The notes beneath the pieces are model-generated. The model did not search any database. It had not been told where the DNA came from and was given only the letters and a program-made list of their open reading frames with translations. Below are positions 1-8,479 of a stretch of DNA of 34,082 nt, in pieces. Position 1 is the stretch's first letter. Every line of letters starts with the position of its first letter. The position numbers were made by a program, and so were the translations under genes. Source of the stretch: an uncultured Bacteroidales bacterium. Its GTDB lineage: Bacteria; Bacteroidota; Bacteroidia; Bacteroidales; UBA4417. Location: contig CAJAXK010000225.1 in the NCBI GenBank assembly GCA_903946925.1, forward strand, positions 1-34,082, read 5' to 3'.

Positions 1-114
1 CGTGATACCGCTTCGCTAAGTTCACTAAGTTTATAGCATTGAATAACAATGCTTTGTGAACCTTTGTGTCATAGTGCCTTAGTGGCGTTTCTTATTTTTT
101 AGGTTGTCGGATCT

Positions 115-197
115 GACTCAACTTTAAGTACTTTAAGTATTTTAGGCACATTAGACACTCTAAAAACATGGCTATTCGGTAGGGTGAATGGTTATAG
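115..197. repeat. Degenerate relic of the GCCTAAAGT-type intergenic element
   Basis: This stretch contains spaced ACTTTAAGT / TTTTAGGCAC blocks and ends in TAGGGTGAATGGTTATAG. That ending matches, with a few changes, the end TAGGGCGAATAGTTACAAG of the 235-bp element at 30028-30262. Upstream (1-100) are fragments such as CTTAGTGGCG and GCATTGAATAACAATGC, a short palindrome. No gene is visible in 1-291. I read this as a decayed copy of the repeat family; the similarity was aligned by eye only. Confidence 0.45.
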
Positions 198-209
198 CTT
201 CATAATTAC

Positions 210-256
210 AATGTCCTGAAAAACCACTCTGAACCGAGGTGGTGTTTCAGGACATT
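210..256. terminator. Long perfect-looking hairpin downstream of the carboxyltransferase gene
   Basis: The arms AATGTCCTGAAA...ACCAC and GTGGT...TTTCAGGACATT pair over about 20 bp with one or two mismatches and a short loop. The hairpin lies 36 bases past the stop of the minus-strand carboxyltransferase gene, where a transcript would end. There is no strong T-run after it on the minus strand, so it may act as an RNA-stabilising 3' hairpin or a repeat rather than a classical intrinsic terminator. Confidence 0.5.
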
Positions 257-291
257 ATGTTTTAATGAACTCAGGTTAAATCCCAACCGTT

Positions 292-1830
292 CTAAAGAGG
301 AATATTCCCGTGCTTTTTAGGAGGATTTGTTTTGCGCTTGTTTTGTGTCATTTCCAATGCCTGTATCAGTTTGAAGCGGGTTTGGTGTGGATAAATTATT
401 TCATCAATATACCCTTGTTCGGCAGCTTTGTATGGATTGGCGAAGGTTTCGCGGTATTCGTCAACTGCAGCAGCGCGGGTTTCGTCGCTTAGTTTATCGC
501 GGAAAATGATGCTTACAGCACCATCGGCGCCCATAACAGCAATTTCGGCTGATGGATAAGCAAAATTAATGTCAGCACCAATATGTTTGCTGCTCATCAC
601 ATCGTACGCACCACCATACGCTTTGCGGGTGATGAGGGTTACTTTGGGTACGGTAGCCTCCGCGAAAGCATACAACAACTTCGCTCCATGCTTAATGATA
701 CCGCCGAATTCCTGGTTTGTCCCAGGCAGGAAGCCCGGTACATCAACCAAAGTTATCAAAGGAATATTGAAGGCATCGCAAAAGCGGACAAAACGGGCAG
801 CTTTAATCGAGGAATTTATATCCAAAACCCCTGCCAAGGCTTGTGGTTGGTTGGCAACAATACCAACACTGCGCCCGCCAAGCCTGGCAAAACCAATAAT
901 AATATTCATTGCATAAAGGGGCTGAACCTCGAAAAAGTTATGGTTATCAACCACTTCTTTAATAAGCTCTTTCATATCGTAAGGCTTATTCGGGTCTTCG
1001 GGAATCAGTGTATCAAGTTTTTTATCGCTGCGGTTTATATCGTCTGTGGTAGCTTTAAAAGGGGCATCTTCCATATTGTTCGATGGGAGATAACTCATCA
1101 GCTCGCGCAACATCATCATGGCATGTTCATCGTCGTTAGCAGTGAAATGGGCCACGCCGCTTTTGCTGTTATGAGTCATTGCACCACCAAGTTCTTCCTT
1201 GCTCACTTCCTCGTGGGTAACGGTTTTAATAACATCCGGGCCGGTAACAAACATGTAACTGCTATCCTGAACCATGATGATAAAATCGGTAATGGCAGGA
1301 GAATAAACTGCACCACCGGCGCAAGGGCCTAAAATAGCCGAAATCTGTGGCACAACACCCGAACTCATCACGTTGCGGTAGAAAATATCAGCATAACCGG
1401 CAAGGCTCTCAACGCCTTCCTGAATGCGCGCCCCACCCGAATCGTTTAAACCAATAACCGGTGCGCCCATCTTAACGGCCATATCCATTATTTTCACAAT
1501 CTTATCGGCATTGGAACGGCTCATAGTGCCACCAAAAACAGTAAAATCCTGTGCAAAAACATACATCAAGCGACCATCAATTTTTCCATAACCGGTTACC
1601 ACGCCATCGCCCGAAATCAGGTTTTTTTCCATGCCAAAATCACGGGAACGGTGAACCACAAACTTGTCGAGTTCAACAAAAGTACCAGGATCGAGCAAAT
1701 CGTTGAGGCGTTCGCGTGCAGTTTTGCGGTTAGCCGCATGTTGGCGGTCAATCCTATCTTGTCCGCCACCAAGTTCGGCTACGCGGTTTTTTTCTTCCAG
1801 TTTTTTGAATTTATCTTTCAATGTGGACAT
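292..1830 (-). CDS. Acyl-CoA carboxylase carboxyltransferase subunit (propionyl-CoA carboxylase beta / MmdA family)
   Basis: A 512-residue carboxyltransferase of the usual family length. It moves the carboxyl group from carboxybiotin onto an acyl-CoA, most likely propionyl-CoA, in the cytoplasm. Both crotonase-like halves are present: the N-half has [10 protein letters not shown] (131-140) for acyl-CoA/oxyanion binding, and the C-half has PGFLPG (365-370) and KAYGGAY (403-409). It is the last gene of a minus-strand set with a biotin carboxylase and a biotin carrier, 83 bp after the carrier gene. The family also includes the Na+-pumping methylmalonyl-CoA decarboxylase alpha subunit. A linked biotin carboxylase and the absence of a membrane beta subunit favour the ATP-dependent carboxylase; substrate choice is inferred from family resemblance. 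Confidence 0.93.
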   Translation of the reverse strand: MSTLKDKFKKLEEKNRVAELGGGQDRIDRQHAANRKTARERLNDLLDPGTFVELDKFVVHRSRDFGMEKNLISGDGVVTGYGKIDGRLMYVFAQDFTVFGGTMSRSNADKIVKIMDMAVKMGAPVIGLNDSGGARIQEGVESLAGYADIFYRNVMSSGVVPQISAILGPCAGGAVYSPAITDFIIMVQDSSYMFVTGPDVIKTVTHEEVSKEELGGAMTHNSKSGVAHFTANDDEHAMMMLRELMSYLPSNNMEDAPFKATTDDINRSDKKLDTLIPEDPNKPYDMKELIKEVVDNHNFFEVQPLYAMNIIIGFARLGGRSVGIVANQPQALAGVLDINSSIKAARFVRFCDAFNIPLITLVDVPGFLPGTNQEFGGIIKHGAKLLYAFAEATVPKVTLITRKAYGGAYDVMSSKHIGADINFAYPSAEIAVMGADGAVSIIFRDKLSDETRAAAVDEYRETFANPYKAAEQGYIDEIIYPHQTRFKLIQALEMTQNKRKTNPPKKHGNIPL

Positions 1831-1913
1831 ATACTGTTTTTGATTTTTAAAAGTATCCCTAATTATTTTGAGGCTAAACGTAATTTTACTGACAACATTA
1901 TCGCACTAGCACA

Positions 1914-2429
1914 TTATTCAGCATCAATCACAACCAAAATCTGGTTCCCATCCACTGTATCGCCTTCTCCAACAGGTATTTCGCTAACTATCCCGGCTTT
2001 GGTAACTTTAAATTCGCTTTCCATTTTCATTGCTGAAACTATGATTACTGTTTGGCCTACTTCAACGGCATCGCCAACCGCAACCAGGATTTTCACTATT
2101 TTGCCAGGCATTGGCGAGCGGATTATATTGCTTGCATGGCCTCCGGCAGCATTGTCGCGGCTGCGGATATAGCGGGTTTCGGCATCAACCACTTCAATTT
2201 CGTGGGTAAAGTAAAAGGTGTTCACCGTATAATGCTTAGGCTCACGGCCCGGCACTACCTCTATGTTGTACGATTTGCCTTTGTAAAGAATTGAATATTC
2301 GGCCGGGCCAACTTTTACAAGGTCAACGTTAAACACCTCATCATCAACAGCAATTGTAATCTGGTTGCCTTCGCGGCTAATTTCTTTTAGTATAGCCTTA
2401 CGGCCTTCGAGGTTTAGTTCAAGTTCCAT
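1914..2429 (-). CDS. Biotin carboxyl carrier protein
   Basis: A 171-residue carrier. The C-terminal biotinyl/lipoyl domain (about 100-171) has the biotinylation motif SAMKMES, with Lys135 as the predicted biotin attachment site, preceded by the typical SPMPGKI turn (105-111). The N-terminal 95 residues form a beta-rich region as in carriers of propionyl-CoA carboxylase and oxaloacetate decarboxylase type, and probably dock to the partner subunits. It lies between the four-helix-bundle gene and the carboxyltransferase gene on the same strand, so it should shuttle carboxybiotin between the biotin carboxylase at 3110-4636 and the carboxyltransferase at 292-1830. Confidence 0.93.
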   Translation of the reverse strand: MELELNLEGRKAILKEISREGNQITIAVDDEVFNVDLVKVGPAEYSILYKGKSYNIEVVPGREPKHYTVNTFYFTHEIEVVDAETRYIRSRDNAAGGHASNIIRSPMPGKIVKILVAVGDAVEVGQTVIIVSAMKMESEFKVTKAGIVSEIPVGEGDTVDGNQILVVIDAE

Positions 2430-2462
2430 TGTTTGTATATAATTCTGTATTTGATTTCAGGT

Positions 2463-2506
2463 AAGACAGGAGACAAGGGGAGGGGAGACAAGGAGAGTAG
2501 GCAAGA
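2463..2506. repeat. Purine-rich arm downstream of the four-helix-bundle gene
   Basis: On the plus strand this is almost pure purine, with two GGAGACAAGG units. The 14-mer GAGGGGAGACAAGG at 2480-2493 recurs exactly, in inverted orientation, at 3030-3043 and 3045-3058. The two arms therefore bracket the gene at 2509-2889 as an inverted repeat. Confidence 0.8.
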
Positions 2507-2508
2507 AA

Positions 2509-2889
2509 TTATTTTTTTTCAATTATCCATTTGTCGACATCGTTAATCATTAATACAAGTTGGCTTAGTAAATGATCATATTTTGAAAGCAAATCATTTG
2601 CTTTTTCTTCACCAAGATATTTGCAGAGTTGGGCAAATTCAAGCCAAACCTGCGTTTCACAAGCTTCAGTTTCGGAGTCATTAATTTTGGCAATAAAAGC
2701 TGCTTTGTACCTTCGTTTTCGCCATGCTTCTGCAATGTTGGCACATACCGAACGCGATGACCTTCTGATTTGGTCTGTGAGGGAATACTTTTCTTCAGAA
2801 GGAAATGACTTTGTTAGTTCGAAAATTTCCATCGCCAAACCCAAGGCAGACTGATACACCCGCAATTCCCTATAGCTCAGTATTTTCAT
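2509..2889 (-). CDS. Four-helix bundle protein (23S rRNA intervening-sequence / S23 family)
   Basis: A 126-residue, probably all-helical protein with the family pattern: RELRVYQSALGLAMEIFELT at the start, then SLTDQIRRSSRSVCANIAEA (about 36-55), and a basic helix continuing into SETEACETQVWLEFA. These proteins occur inside 23S rRNA intervening sequences and resemble the Avd accessory protein of diversity-generating retroelements. Their molecular role is poorly known; nucleic-acid binding is the usual suggestion. There is no rRNA, reverse transcriptase or variable repeat here. The gene instead sits between the biotin carboxylase and biotin carrier genes, flanked on both sides by GGGGAGACAAGG-type repeat arms. 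It looks like an inserted cassette, not an operon partner. Confidence 0.88.
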   Translation of the reverse strand: MKILSYRELRVYQSALGLAMEIFELTKSFPSEEKYSLTDQIRRSSRSVCANIAEAWRKRRYKAAFIAKINDSETEACETQVWLEFAQLCKYLGEEKANDLLSKYDHLLSQLVLMINDVDKWIIEKK

Positions 2890-2949
2890 TATGTAATTCT
2901 TTTGATCTTTCTAAATTGAAAAGAAAACCAAATTGCAACTTTATCTTCC

Positions 2950-3110
2950 CCAATTTTCATTTCTCTCCACTCTTTTCTCCCCTCACCATGTCTCCCATTC
3001 TCCCCTCTTTTTTCTACGATTCTCCCTCGCCTTGTCTCCCCTCACCTTGTCTCCCCTCGCCCAATCTCCCATTCTCCCCTCACCTTTTCTCCCCTCTTCC
3101 CATTTCCCCC
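2950..3110. repeat. Pyrimidine-rich (plus) / G-rich purine (minus) imperfect tandem array
   Basis: About 160 bp built from variants of TCTCCCCTC, CACCTTGTCTCCCCTC and TCTCCCATTCTCCCC. Read on the minus strand it is a G-rich purine tract beginning at the stop codon of the biotin carboxylase gene. It holds three GGGAGACA(A/T)GG units. Inverted copies of the same unit follow the four-helix-bundle gene at 2463-2506. In mRNA the two arms could pair around the gene; runs of four G on one strand could also form quadruplex-like structure. Confidence 0.85.
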
Positions 3111-4636
3111 TACAGCCTCCATGCAGCCAACCTTCTGCCAAACTCTTTCCAATCGCTGCCATGGCGTGATGATGCAGGCGTCATAGTTTGTTCAATTTCG
3201 GCAAGTTGCGAAGTGTATTCAACAAAAGCGGCTATTAGTGCTAGGTTTTCACATTCGTAGGCACATTCAGTTTCCGCCATCAGGAATTTTAAATTTTCTT
3301 CGATGAAATGGGTGTTGTAACCACCTTTGCGGAAATCGGGGGCATCCATTATCCGTTCCAGAAACTTAATCGAAGTTTTTACACCGCTAATTTTATACTC
3401 AAACAAGGCTCGCCTCATTCGTTCAATAGCTTCGGCCCGGGTTTTTCCCCAAACAATAAGTTTGCTTATCATTGGGTCGTAATAAATTGGTATGGTGTAA
3501 CCTTCGTAAACGTAACCATCGCAACGTACACCTAAACCCAATGGCTCGGTAATATGTGTGATTGTGCCAGGATTAGGCATGAAATTATTGTCGGTATCCT
3601 CGGCATAAATCCGGCATTCAATGGCATGGCCATTCTGTTTCAGGTCTTCCTGTGTAAAAGGCAATGGTTTTCCTTCGGCAACATGAATTTGTTCTTTTAC
3701 CAGATCAACACCCACAACACGCTCAGTAATAGGATGTTCCACCTGGAGGCGGGTGTTCATTTCGAGGAAATAGTAATTGAGGTTATCGTCCATTATAAAC
3801 TCAATGGTTCCTGCCCCTTCGTAATTGGCGGCTTTGGCAGCAGCAACAGCATGCGCGCCCATTTCGGCACGTACTGTTGGTGTCATGATTGGTGAAGGCG
3901 TTTCTTCAACAACTTTTTGGTGCCGGCGTTGGACCGAACATTCCCGTTCGAAAAGATGCACCGTGTTGCCTTGGCTATCGGCTAAAATTTGAAATTCGAT
4001 ATGGTGTGGCGAATTGATATATTTTTCGATATAAACTGCATCGTTGCCAAAAGCAGTTTTTGCTTCGGAACGTGCGCCACGCAGTGAACTCAGAATTTGA
4101 GATTCCTCTTTCACCAGCCGCATTCCTTTTCCACCTCCACCGGCTGAGGCTTTTATCATAACCGGAAGCCCGATTTCATGAATAGTTTGAAGTGCTTCTT
4201 CCTCGCTGGTAACGGCGTCGGTTGTTCCGGGCACTACAGGCACACCAGCTTTTATCATGGTTCGGCGGGCGGTAATTTTATCGCCCATGCCTAAGATAGC
4301 TTCCGGCGAAGGGCCAATAAAAATAATGCCTTCTTCCTGGCAGCGGCGCGAAAATTCTGCATTTTCTGAGAGGAAACCATAACCGGGATGAATGGCATCA
4401 GCTCCGGATTTTTTGGCAACTTCCAGTATTTTATCGATGCACAGGTAGCTTTCGATGGATGGTGATGGGCCTATATGATAGGCTTCCCCGGCATAGCGGA
4501 CATGCATGGAAGTGCGGTCGGCATCAGAAAAAACGGCTACTGTGTGTATGCCCATTTCGCGGCACGAACGTATTATGCGTACTGCAATTTCGCCACGGTT
4601 GGCAATCAGTACTTTTTTAATTGGTTTTCGCTCCAT
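3110..4636 (-). CDS. accC: Biotin carboxylase subunit of acyl-CoA carboxylase
   Basis: A 508-residue ATP-grasp enzyme that carboxylates biotin on the carrier protein, using ATP and bicarbonate. Visible landmarks: the N-terminal KKVLIANRGEIAVR, HPGYGFLSENAEF (83-95), the glycine-rich ATP loop GGGGKGMR (166-173), ERECSVQRRHQK (230-241) and EMNTRLQVEHPITE (292-305). It is about 60 residues longer than E. coli AccC, with a C-terminal extension as in propionyl-CoA-type carboxylases. It is first in the minus-strand operon and has a good promoter about 100 bp upstream. The G-rich repeat array begins immediately at its stop codon. Confidence 0.95.
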   Translation of the reverse strand: MERKPIKKVLIANRGEIAVRIIRSCREMGIHTVAVFSDADRTSMHVRYAGEAYHIGPSPSIESYLCIDKILEVAKKSGADAIHPGYGFLSENAEFSRRCQEEGIIFIGPSPEAILGMGDKITARRTMIKAGVPVVPGTTDAVTSEEEALQTIHEIGLPVMIKASAGGGGKGMRLVKEESQILSSLRGARSEAKTAFGNDAVYIEKYINSPHHIEFQILADSQGNTVHLFERECSVQRRHQKVVEETPSPIMTPTVRAEMGAHAVAAAKAANYEGAGTIEFIMDDNLNYYFLEMNTRLQVEHPITERVVGVDLVKEQIHVAEGKPLPFTQEDLKQNGHAIECRIYAEDTDNNFMPNPGTITHITEPLGLGVRCDGYVYEGYTIPIYYDPMISKLIVWGKTRAEAIERMRRALFEYKISGVKTSIKFLERIMDAPDFRKGGYNTHFIEENLKFLMAETECAYECENLALIAAFVEYTSQLAEIEQTMTPASSRHGSDWKEFGRRLAAWRL

Positions 4637-4738
4637 TTATATGACTTCGGTAATTCACAATGAATAAACTGATACAAAAAACTATTGATTAAACAGATTT
4701 ATTGGAAAAAATGTTCAGGTATAGTGTTTTGCAGGTCG

Positions 4739-4768
4739 CAAATATAGTTTAAATTTTGATATGTGAAA
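4739..4768 (-). promoter_or_regulatory. Bacteroidota-type promoter for the acyl-CoA carboxylase operon
   Basis: On the minus strand a perfect -7 box TATATTTG (4739-4746) is preceded 18 bases upstream by TTTC (4765-4768), close to the -33 TTTG consensus of the Bacteroidota primary sigma factor. Transcription would start near 4732, leaving a leader of roughly 95 bases before the biotin carboxylase ATG. Confidence 0.5.
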
Positions 4769-4885
4769 CAGTGTATATGTGCAATTGACAAAACTGTCAG
4801 GAGGAATGGGTAAAGGCTGAAATCAAAATATTTTTACCTGTTAAACGCAAAACGGGGTAACTTGTCACCTGTAGATTTCAAGTTT

Positions 4886-4962
4886 TAACCACGGAGACAT
4901 GGAGTTCAGGGAGGTACATGGAGTTAGTTTTCTATGATTTTCTTTGTGTTTCCAGTGTTTGC
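4886..4962. repeat. Degenerate ACCACGGAGACATGGAG intergenic repeat
   Basis: AACCACGGAGACATGGAG and, about 35 bases later, CTTTGTGTTTCCAGTGTT form an imperfect inverted pair (about 12 of 18 positions). This is a common style of intergenic repeat in environmental Bacteroidota. It lies in the gene-free stretch 4637-5454, which otherwise holds the operon promoter, the 235-bp element and its partial duplication. Confidence 0.45.
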
Positions 4963-5034
4963 CCGGTCATTTTCTTTGAAAAATAAATGAGTTTTTTATC
5001 CCATTTACAGTATATTAAAACGATTAAAATTAGC

Positions 5035-5269
5035 GTAACTATTCACCCTACTGGATTTTCAGGTTTTGAGAATACTTATAAATGCCTAAAGTGCCTAAAG
5101 TTAATGCAACTAATGCCTTTTATCATCTGAATACAGAAAAATGTCGTGTTCATAATTTTCAATTCTATTAAACTATTCGAATGCAAAAGCTTGGTTATTA
5201 GAGCGATTAAAATCAGCAAGGAACTTTAGGCATTTTAGTCACTCACTACTTTAGGCACTGAAAAGTTAC
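5035..5269. mobile_element. 235-bp MITE-like intergenic element, copy A
   Basis: The ends are GTAACTATTC and GAAAAGTTAC, near-perfect terminal inverted repeats (9/10). Just inside are TGCCTAAAGTGCCTAAAGTTA on the left and AACTTTAGGCA / ACTTTAGGCAC on the right, so the arms can fold together. It is about 94% identical by eye (14 differences in 235) to the reverse complement of 30028-30262, with exactly the same length and no gaps. It has no coding capacity, which fits a non-autonomous transposable or structured repeat. Confidence 0.75.
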
Positions 5270-5330
5270 AAATTAGCAAGCAACTTTAGGCGGTTATGGC
5301 GCGCACTATTTTGGGTGCTGAAAAGTTCCA
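5211..5330. repeat. Two 60-bp tandem units duplicating the right end of copy A
   Basis: Unit one (5211-5270) and unit two (5271-5330) both run from AAT(C/T)AGCAAG to AAAAGTT(A/C)CA and match along their length with scattered changes. The second unit extends beyond the right end of the 235-bp element, so only its right quarter has been duplicated. Confidence 0.75.
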
Positions 5331-5454
5331 TTTTATACTTTTAGATGGCACTTTTTCTCCTGTACCGGGATTGTGGAATTATCAAAACAAACGGACTAGA
5401 AAAAACCGCAATGCACATAATTATGAAACCACACCTAAAAACAAGGTTTTGCCA

Positions 5455-6618
5455 TTATTCTGAAGTTTCGGTAAGGTTGTCAGCTTCTTTGGGGAGTGTT
5501 AGTTTCAAAATAATGAACCCCAAAACTCCAGCCGAGAAGGATGCAACCAAAATCGCAATTTTTGAATCATCAATCAATTTTGGACTATCGAACGCCAATA
5601 AGGTTATAAAAATTGACATGGTGAAGCCAATCCCACCCAGGAAACCGGCTCCAAGTATCTGTTTCCATTTTAATTCGGTTGGTAGGGAAGCAAACCCAAC
5701 CCATGCTGCAACAGATGTAAACAATAGGATTCCAAACGGTTTTCCTAAAACAAGTCCTGCAATAATCCCTAAACTGTCGGGTGTACCAAGGTTGTCAACC
5801 CAACCGCTGCCAATAGCAATACATGTATTTGCCAGAGCAAAAAGTGGGAGGATGATAAATGCTACAGGTTTGTGCAAAAAATGCTGGAGCAAATAGGAAG
5901 GGGATTTCTCGCCTCCATCGCCAAATGGGATTACAAATGCAAGTATCACTCCTGTAATGGTAGCATGAACGCCCGATTGAAGCATAAAATACCAGGCAAT
6001 TATTCCGCCGATAAGGTAAGGTATCAGGTTATGGACTTTTAGACGGTTTAAAACCCCGAGTAAACCCAGAATGCCAATTGCAATGCCGAGGTTAAGAAAC
6101 GAAAAGGTACTTGTGTAAAAAACCGCAATAACAATAATGGCACCCAAGTCATCAATAACCGCAAGTGCGGTGAGGAAAATTTTCAACGAAACCGGAACCC
6201 GTTTGCCCAACAGCGAAAGGATTCCGATAGCAAAAGCAATGTCGGTTGCCATTGGGATACCTGCACCCGATTGGGTTTCGGAACCAAAGTTGAACAACAT
6301 GAAAATCCCTGCCGGAACAATCATTCCACCCAAAGCCCCGAAAATAGGCAACGAAGCATTTTTTAGGCTCGAAAGCTCTCCTACATAAAGTTCGCGTTCA
6401 AGTTCAAGGCCAATCATCAGGAAGAAAATGGCCATCAAACCATCGTTTATCCAGTGAACCATACTATGTCCGAACAAATCGTGATGCCAGAAGTTGATGT
6501 AGCCATCCTGAAAAGCTGAATTGGCAAGCAAAAGCGAAATTAAAGTTACAAAAACCAGGATAAGCCCACCGGCTTTTTCACTTTCGAAAAATTCGTGAAA
6601 TAGTTTTGTTAGTTTCAT
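5455..6618 (-). CDS. nhaA: Na+/H+ antiporter NhaA
   Basis: A 387-residue, strongly hydrophobic inner-membrane protein of normal NhaA length. It exchanges external H+ for internal Na+ and so controls pH and sodium. Key parts are visible: FFLMIGLELERELYVGEL (65-82) in the N-terminal region, GIPMATDIAFAIGILSLLG, and the ion-binding pair Asp156-Asp157 in ALAVIDDLGA, matching D163/D164 of E. coli. The C-terminal half retains LGGIGFTMSIFI. It is a single gene on the minus strand with no operon partner. A weak TTATCTTTTG box about 25 bases upstream of the start may be its promoter. Confidence 0.95.
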   Translation of the reverse strand: MKLTKLFHEFFESEKAGGLILVFVTLISLLLANSAFQDGYINFWHHDLFGHSMVHWINDGLMAIFFLMIGLELERELYVGELSSLKNASLPIFGALGGMIVPAGIFMLFNFGSETQSGAGIPMATDIAFAIGILSLLGKRVPVSLKIFLTALAVIDDLGAIIVIAVFYTSTFSFLNLGIAIGILGLLGVLNRLKVHNLIPYLIGGIIAWYFMLQSGVHATITGVILAFVIPFGDGGEKSPSYLLQHFLHKPVAFIILPLFALANTCIAIGSGWVDNLGTPDSLGIIAGLVLGKPFGILLFTSVAAWVGFASLPTELKWKQILGAGFLGGIGFTMSIFITLLAFDSPKLIDDSKIAILVASFSAGVLGFIILKLTLPKEADNLTETSE

Positions 6619-6806
6619 TGTGTATTAGGATGTAAAAAAAATTTACCAAAAGATAACCCTGTTTTAGGAAATAATCTGGCATTTGTCAGAACTTGATGCT
6701 TGAACACAAAAATATTGTTTTTTTCAAACAAACCGATAATGGTAGAGTTTCAAAAATTCCGTTTCGTTACCGTTAAATAAAACCCGATTTATGTATGCAA
6801 AACATG

Positions 6807-8228
6807 CTACTTTGCATACATATCAATAACTTCTGAAATGGCTTTGGCACAAGCGGGGCAAAACTCCTGTTTGTTTCGGGTGAACATAATACAATCGAGT
6901 GCCGAGCGGTAAATGCCAAATTGCATATAATTGCCACCCTCGAAGGCTCCTGTCGAATCTTTGTATTTGTTTGTTGCGAACATTTCGAGTGATGTTTTTT
7001 TCTCGCGACCGAACAAGGCTTCCATTTCCGTTTCCGGAACATTGGCTGCGCGCAAAGCCCGGCGTTCTTTCTGTATGCTGTAGCTGTAATTATCGTATTC
7101 GGTTTTTAGCCAAGGTGTTGGAATTGGAGTGCCAGGTTTTACAAGGTTTTTCCATTTCAGGTTCGAAGCGTCTAAAAGTGCAGTAACATTGGGTTCCCAA
7201 GGTTCAACAGTTATTTCGGTGGATTGGTACGAAACATCGGAAGTGTAGTATTCATCTGCCAAAGCTGCAAACGAATGACCAAACTCATGTACGAAAATAT
7301 ACCTCGAAAATTTATTGTCGGCAGCCACCGTGGAATACAGGTTGAAAATGCCACCGCCTCCATACGTGCGTTCGTTTATAAGGATAAACATATAATCGTA
7401 GGCAACACTTGCAGCCACATCGCGGATGGTGCGGTTGTCGTACGAAAGCGCATATCTTTCCGAATCGAAAGCACCATACGACATCGAAAGCGGTGTACGG
7501 TTGAAAACACCCGGATGGGGTTTATTAACGCCGCTGATAGCCGAAGCCGTTTCAACAGCCCTCACATTAAAATCGGCTTTCCGCGATTTAAAGGGTTCAA
7601 CGGTAAAAAGTTCGTCGGTTAAGGTTTTCACATCATTATGGAATTTATCCATTTCGGCAGCAGTGTAACCATCGCCAAGTATCACAATATCAACATGATT
7701 GTCGGATTTTCCGTTTTCGATATACGAAAAGGTTTTGTAATCGCTTTTTAAAACCGAGGGATTAACAATCCGGGATTTAGGATCAATAACTGTGCTCCAA
7801 ATTGCGCTAAAATTGTTTTTTGCATCGCGTTTTTCGATAGTTAACCTTACAGGAAGTTTAGGCCAGGGAAAACGTATGGATTCGTGAAAAGTGCCCCAGG
7901 CAGGATCGCCAATACTCTGCCATTCACCAAAGATACTTGCAAACCCGCGGCTAAAAAGCAAAGTATTTGTTAAAGTATCGGTGATTTTGAAAAAGTATAA
8001 GCCCCTGTTTAAGTCGTCGAGCATAACAGTTTGGCTTCCAGCCCAGGAACCATCGTTCAAAATCCTGTCTAAGGAAAAATGCTCTTCCGTGGTGGTTCCG
8101 GTATGGAAGTAATCCACGCGCATGGTTTCGCCAGAAAAATATTGATTGTAATTTACGGATTTGGTTTGTTGGGCGAAGGTTACACTGCCCAAAACAATTA
8201 AAAGAAACAAAAATGCAGGTTTTTTCAT
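6807..8228 (-). CDS. Secreted M64-family metallopeptidase (IgA peptidase M64)
   Basis: A 473-residue protein with a clear signal peptide (MKKPAFLFLLIVLGSVTFAQ). The N-terminal third is the beta-rich M64 N-terminal domain. The catalytic domain has the zinc motif HEFGHSFAALADEYY, with His314, Glu315, His318 and a downstream Asp-Glu-Tyr, characteristic of family M64. The C-terminal FEGGNYMQFGIYRSALDCIM and the later CPAC cysteines are also typical. Members are exported peptidases of Bacteroidota; one from Clostridium ramosum cleaves IgA, but an IgA substrate should not be assumed here. It stands alone on the minus strand, downstream of a gene-poor region. Confidence 0.9.
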   Translation of the reverse strand: MKKPAFLFLLIVLGSVTFAQQTKSVNYNQYFSGETMRVDYFHTGTTTEEHFSLDRILNDGSWAGSQTVMLDDLNRGLYFFKITDTLTNTLLFSRGFASIFGEWQSIGDPAWGTFHESIRFPWPKLPVRLTIEKRDAKNNFSAIWSTVIDPKSRIVNPSVLKSDYKTFSYIENGKSDNHVDIVILGDGYTAAEMDKFHNDVKTLTDELFTVEPFKSRKADFNVRAVETASAISGVNKPHPGVFNRTPLSMSYGAFDSERYALSYDNRTIRDVAASVAYDYMFILINERTYGGGGIFNLYSTVAADNKFSRYIFVHEFGHSFAALADEYYTSDVSYQSTEITVEPWEPNVTALLDASNLKWKNLVKPGTPIPTPWLKTEYDNYSYSIQKERRALRAANVPETEMEALFGREKKTSLEMFATNKYKDSTGAFEGGNYMQFGIYRSALDCIMFTRNKQEFCPACAKAISEVIDMYAK

Positions 8229-8479
8229 TTGAGGGATTTTTTGAAGATGGTAAAAATATAAAATATTCGCATAATACCCATATACGGTTTTTTGCCAGCT
8301 TCCCGCTGCGGGTCAACCCAATACTAACTTTGATGTTTCTTTATAAAATCTTTATGTTGCACGGGTTAAATTTATAATAAACTTACAACATCACCCGTAA
8401 CTTTGCATCAAATAAATCAACTCACAAAGTGGATCTTATTTCAAATATGAACTTTGGGAAATATTCGCTATTTGTTGCA

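Noticed and set aside
310-1332. Plus-strand open frames of 60-249 codons opposite the carboxyltransferase gene
   Set aside because: They lie wholly antisense to a well-conserved gene and their translations show no family features.
2509-2889. Diversity-generating retroelement suggested by the Avd-like four-helix-bundle protein
   Set aside because: No reverse transcriptase and no template/variable repeat pair is visible in the window.
2950-3110. CRISPR array
   Set aside because: Units are short, imperfect and contiguous, with no regular spacers and no cas genes nearby.
2933-3260. Plus-strand open frames across the TCTCCCC array (proline/serine/leucine-rich translation)
   Set aside because: They arise from the low-complexity pyrimidine repeat and run antisense into the biotin carboxylase gene.
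5345-5896. 183-codon plus-strand open frame overlapping the end of nhaA
   Set aside because: Most of it is antisense to conserved nhaA codons and it has no membrane or domain pattern of its own.
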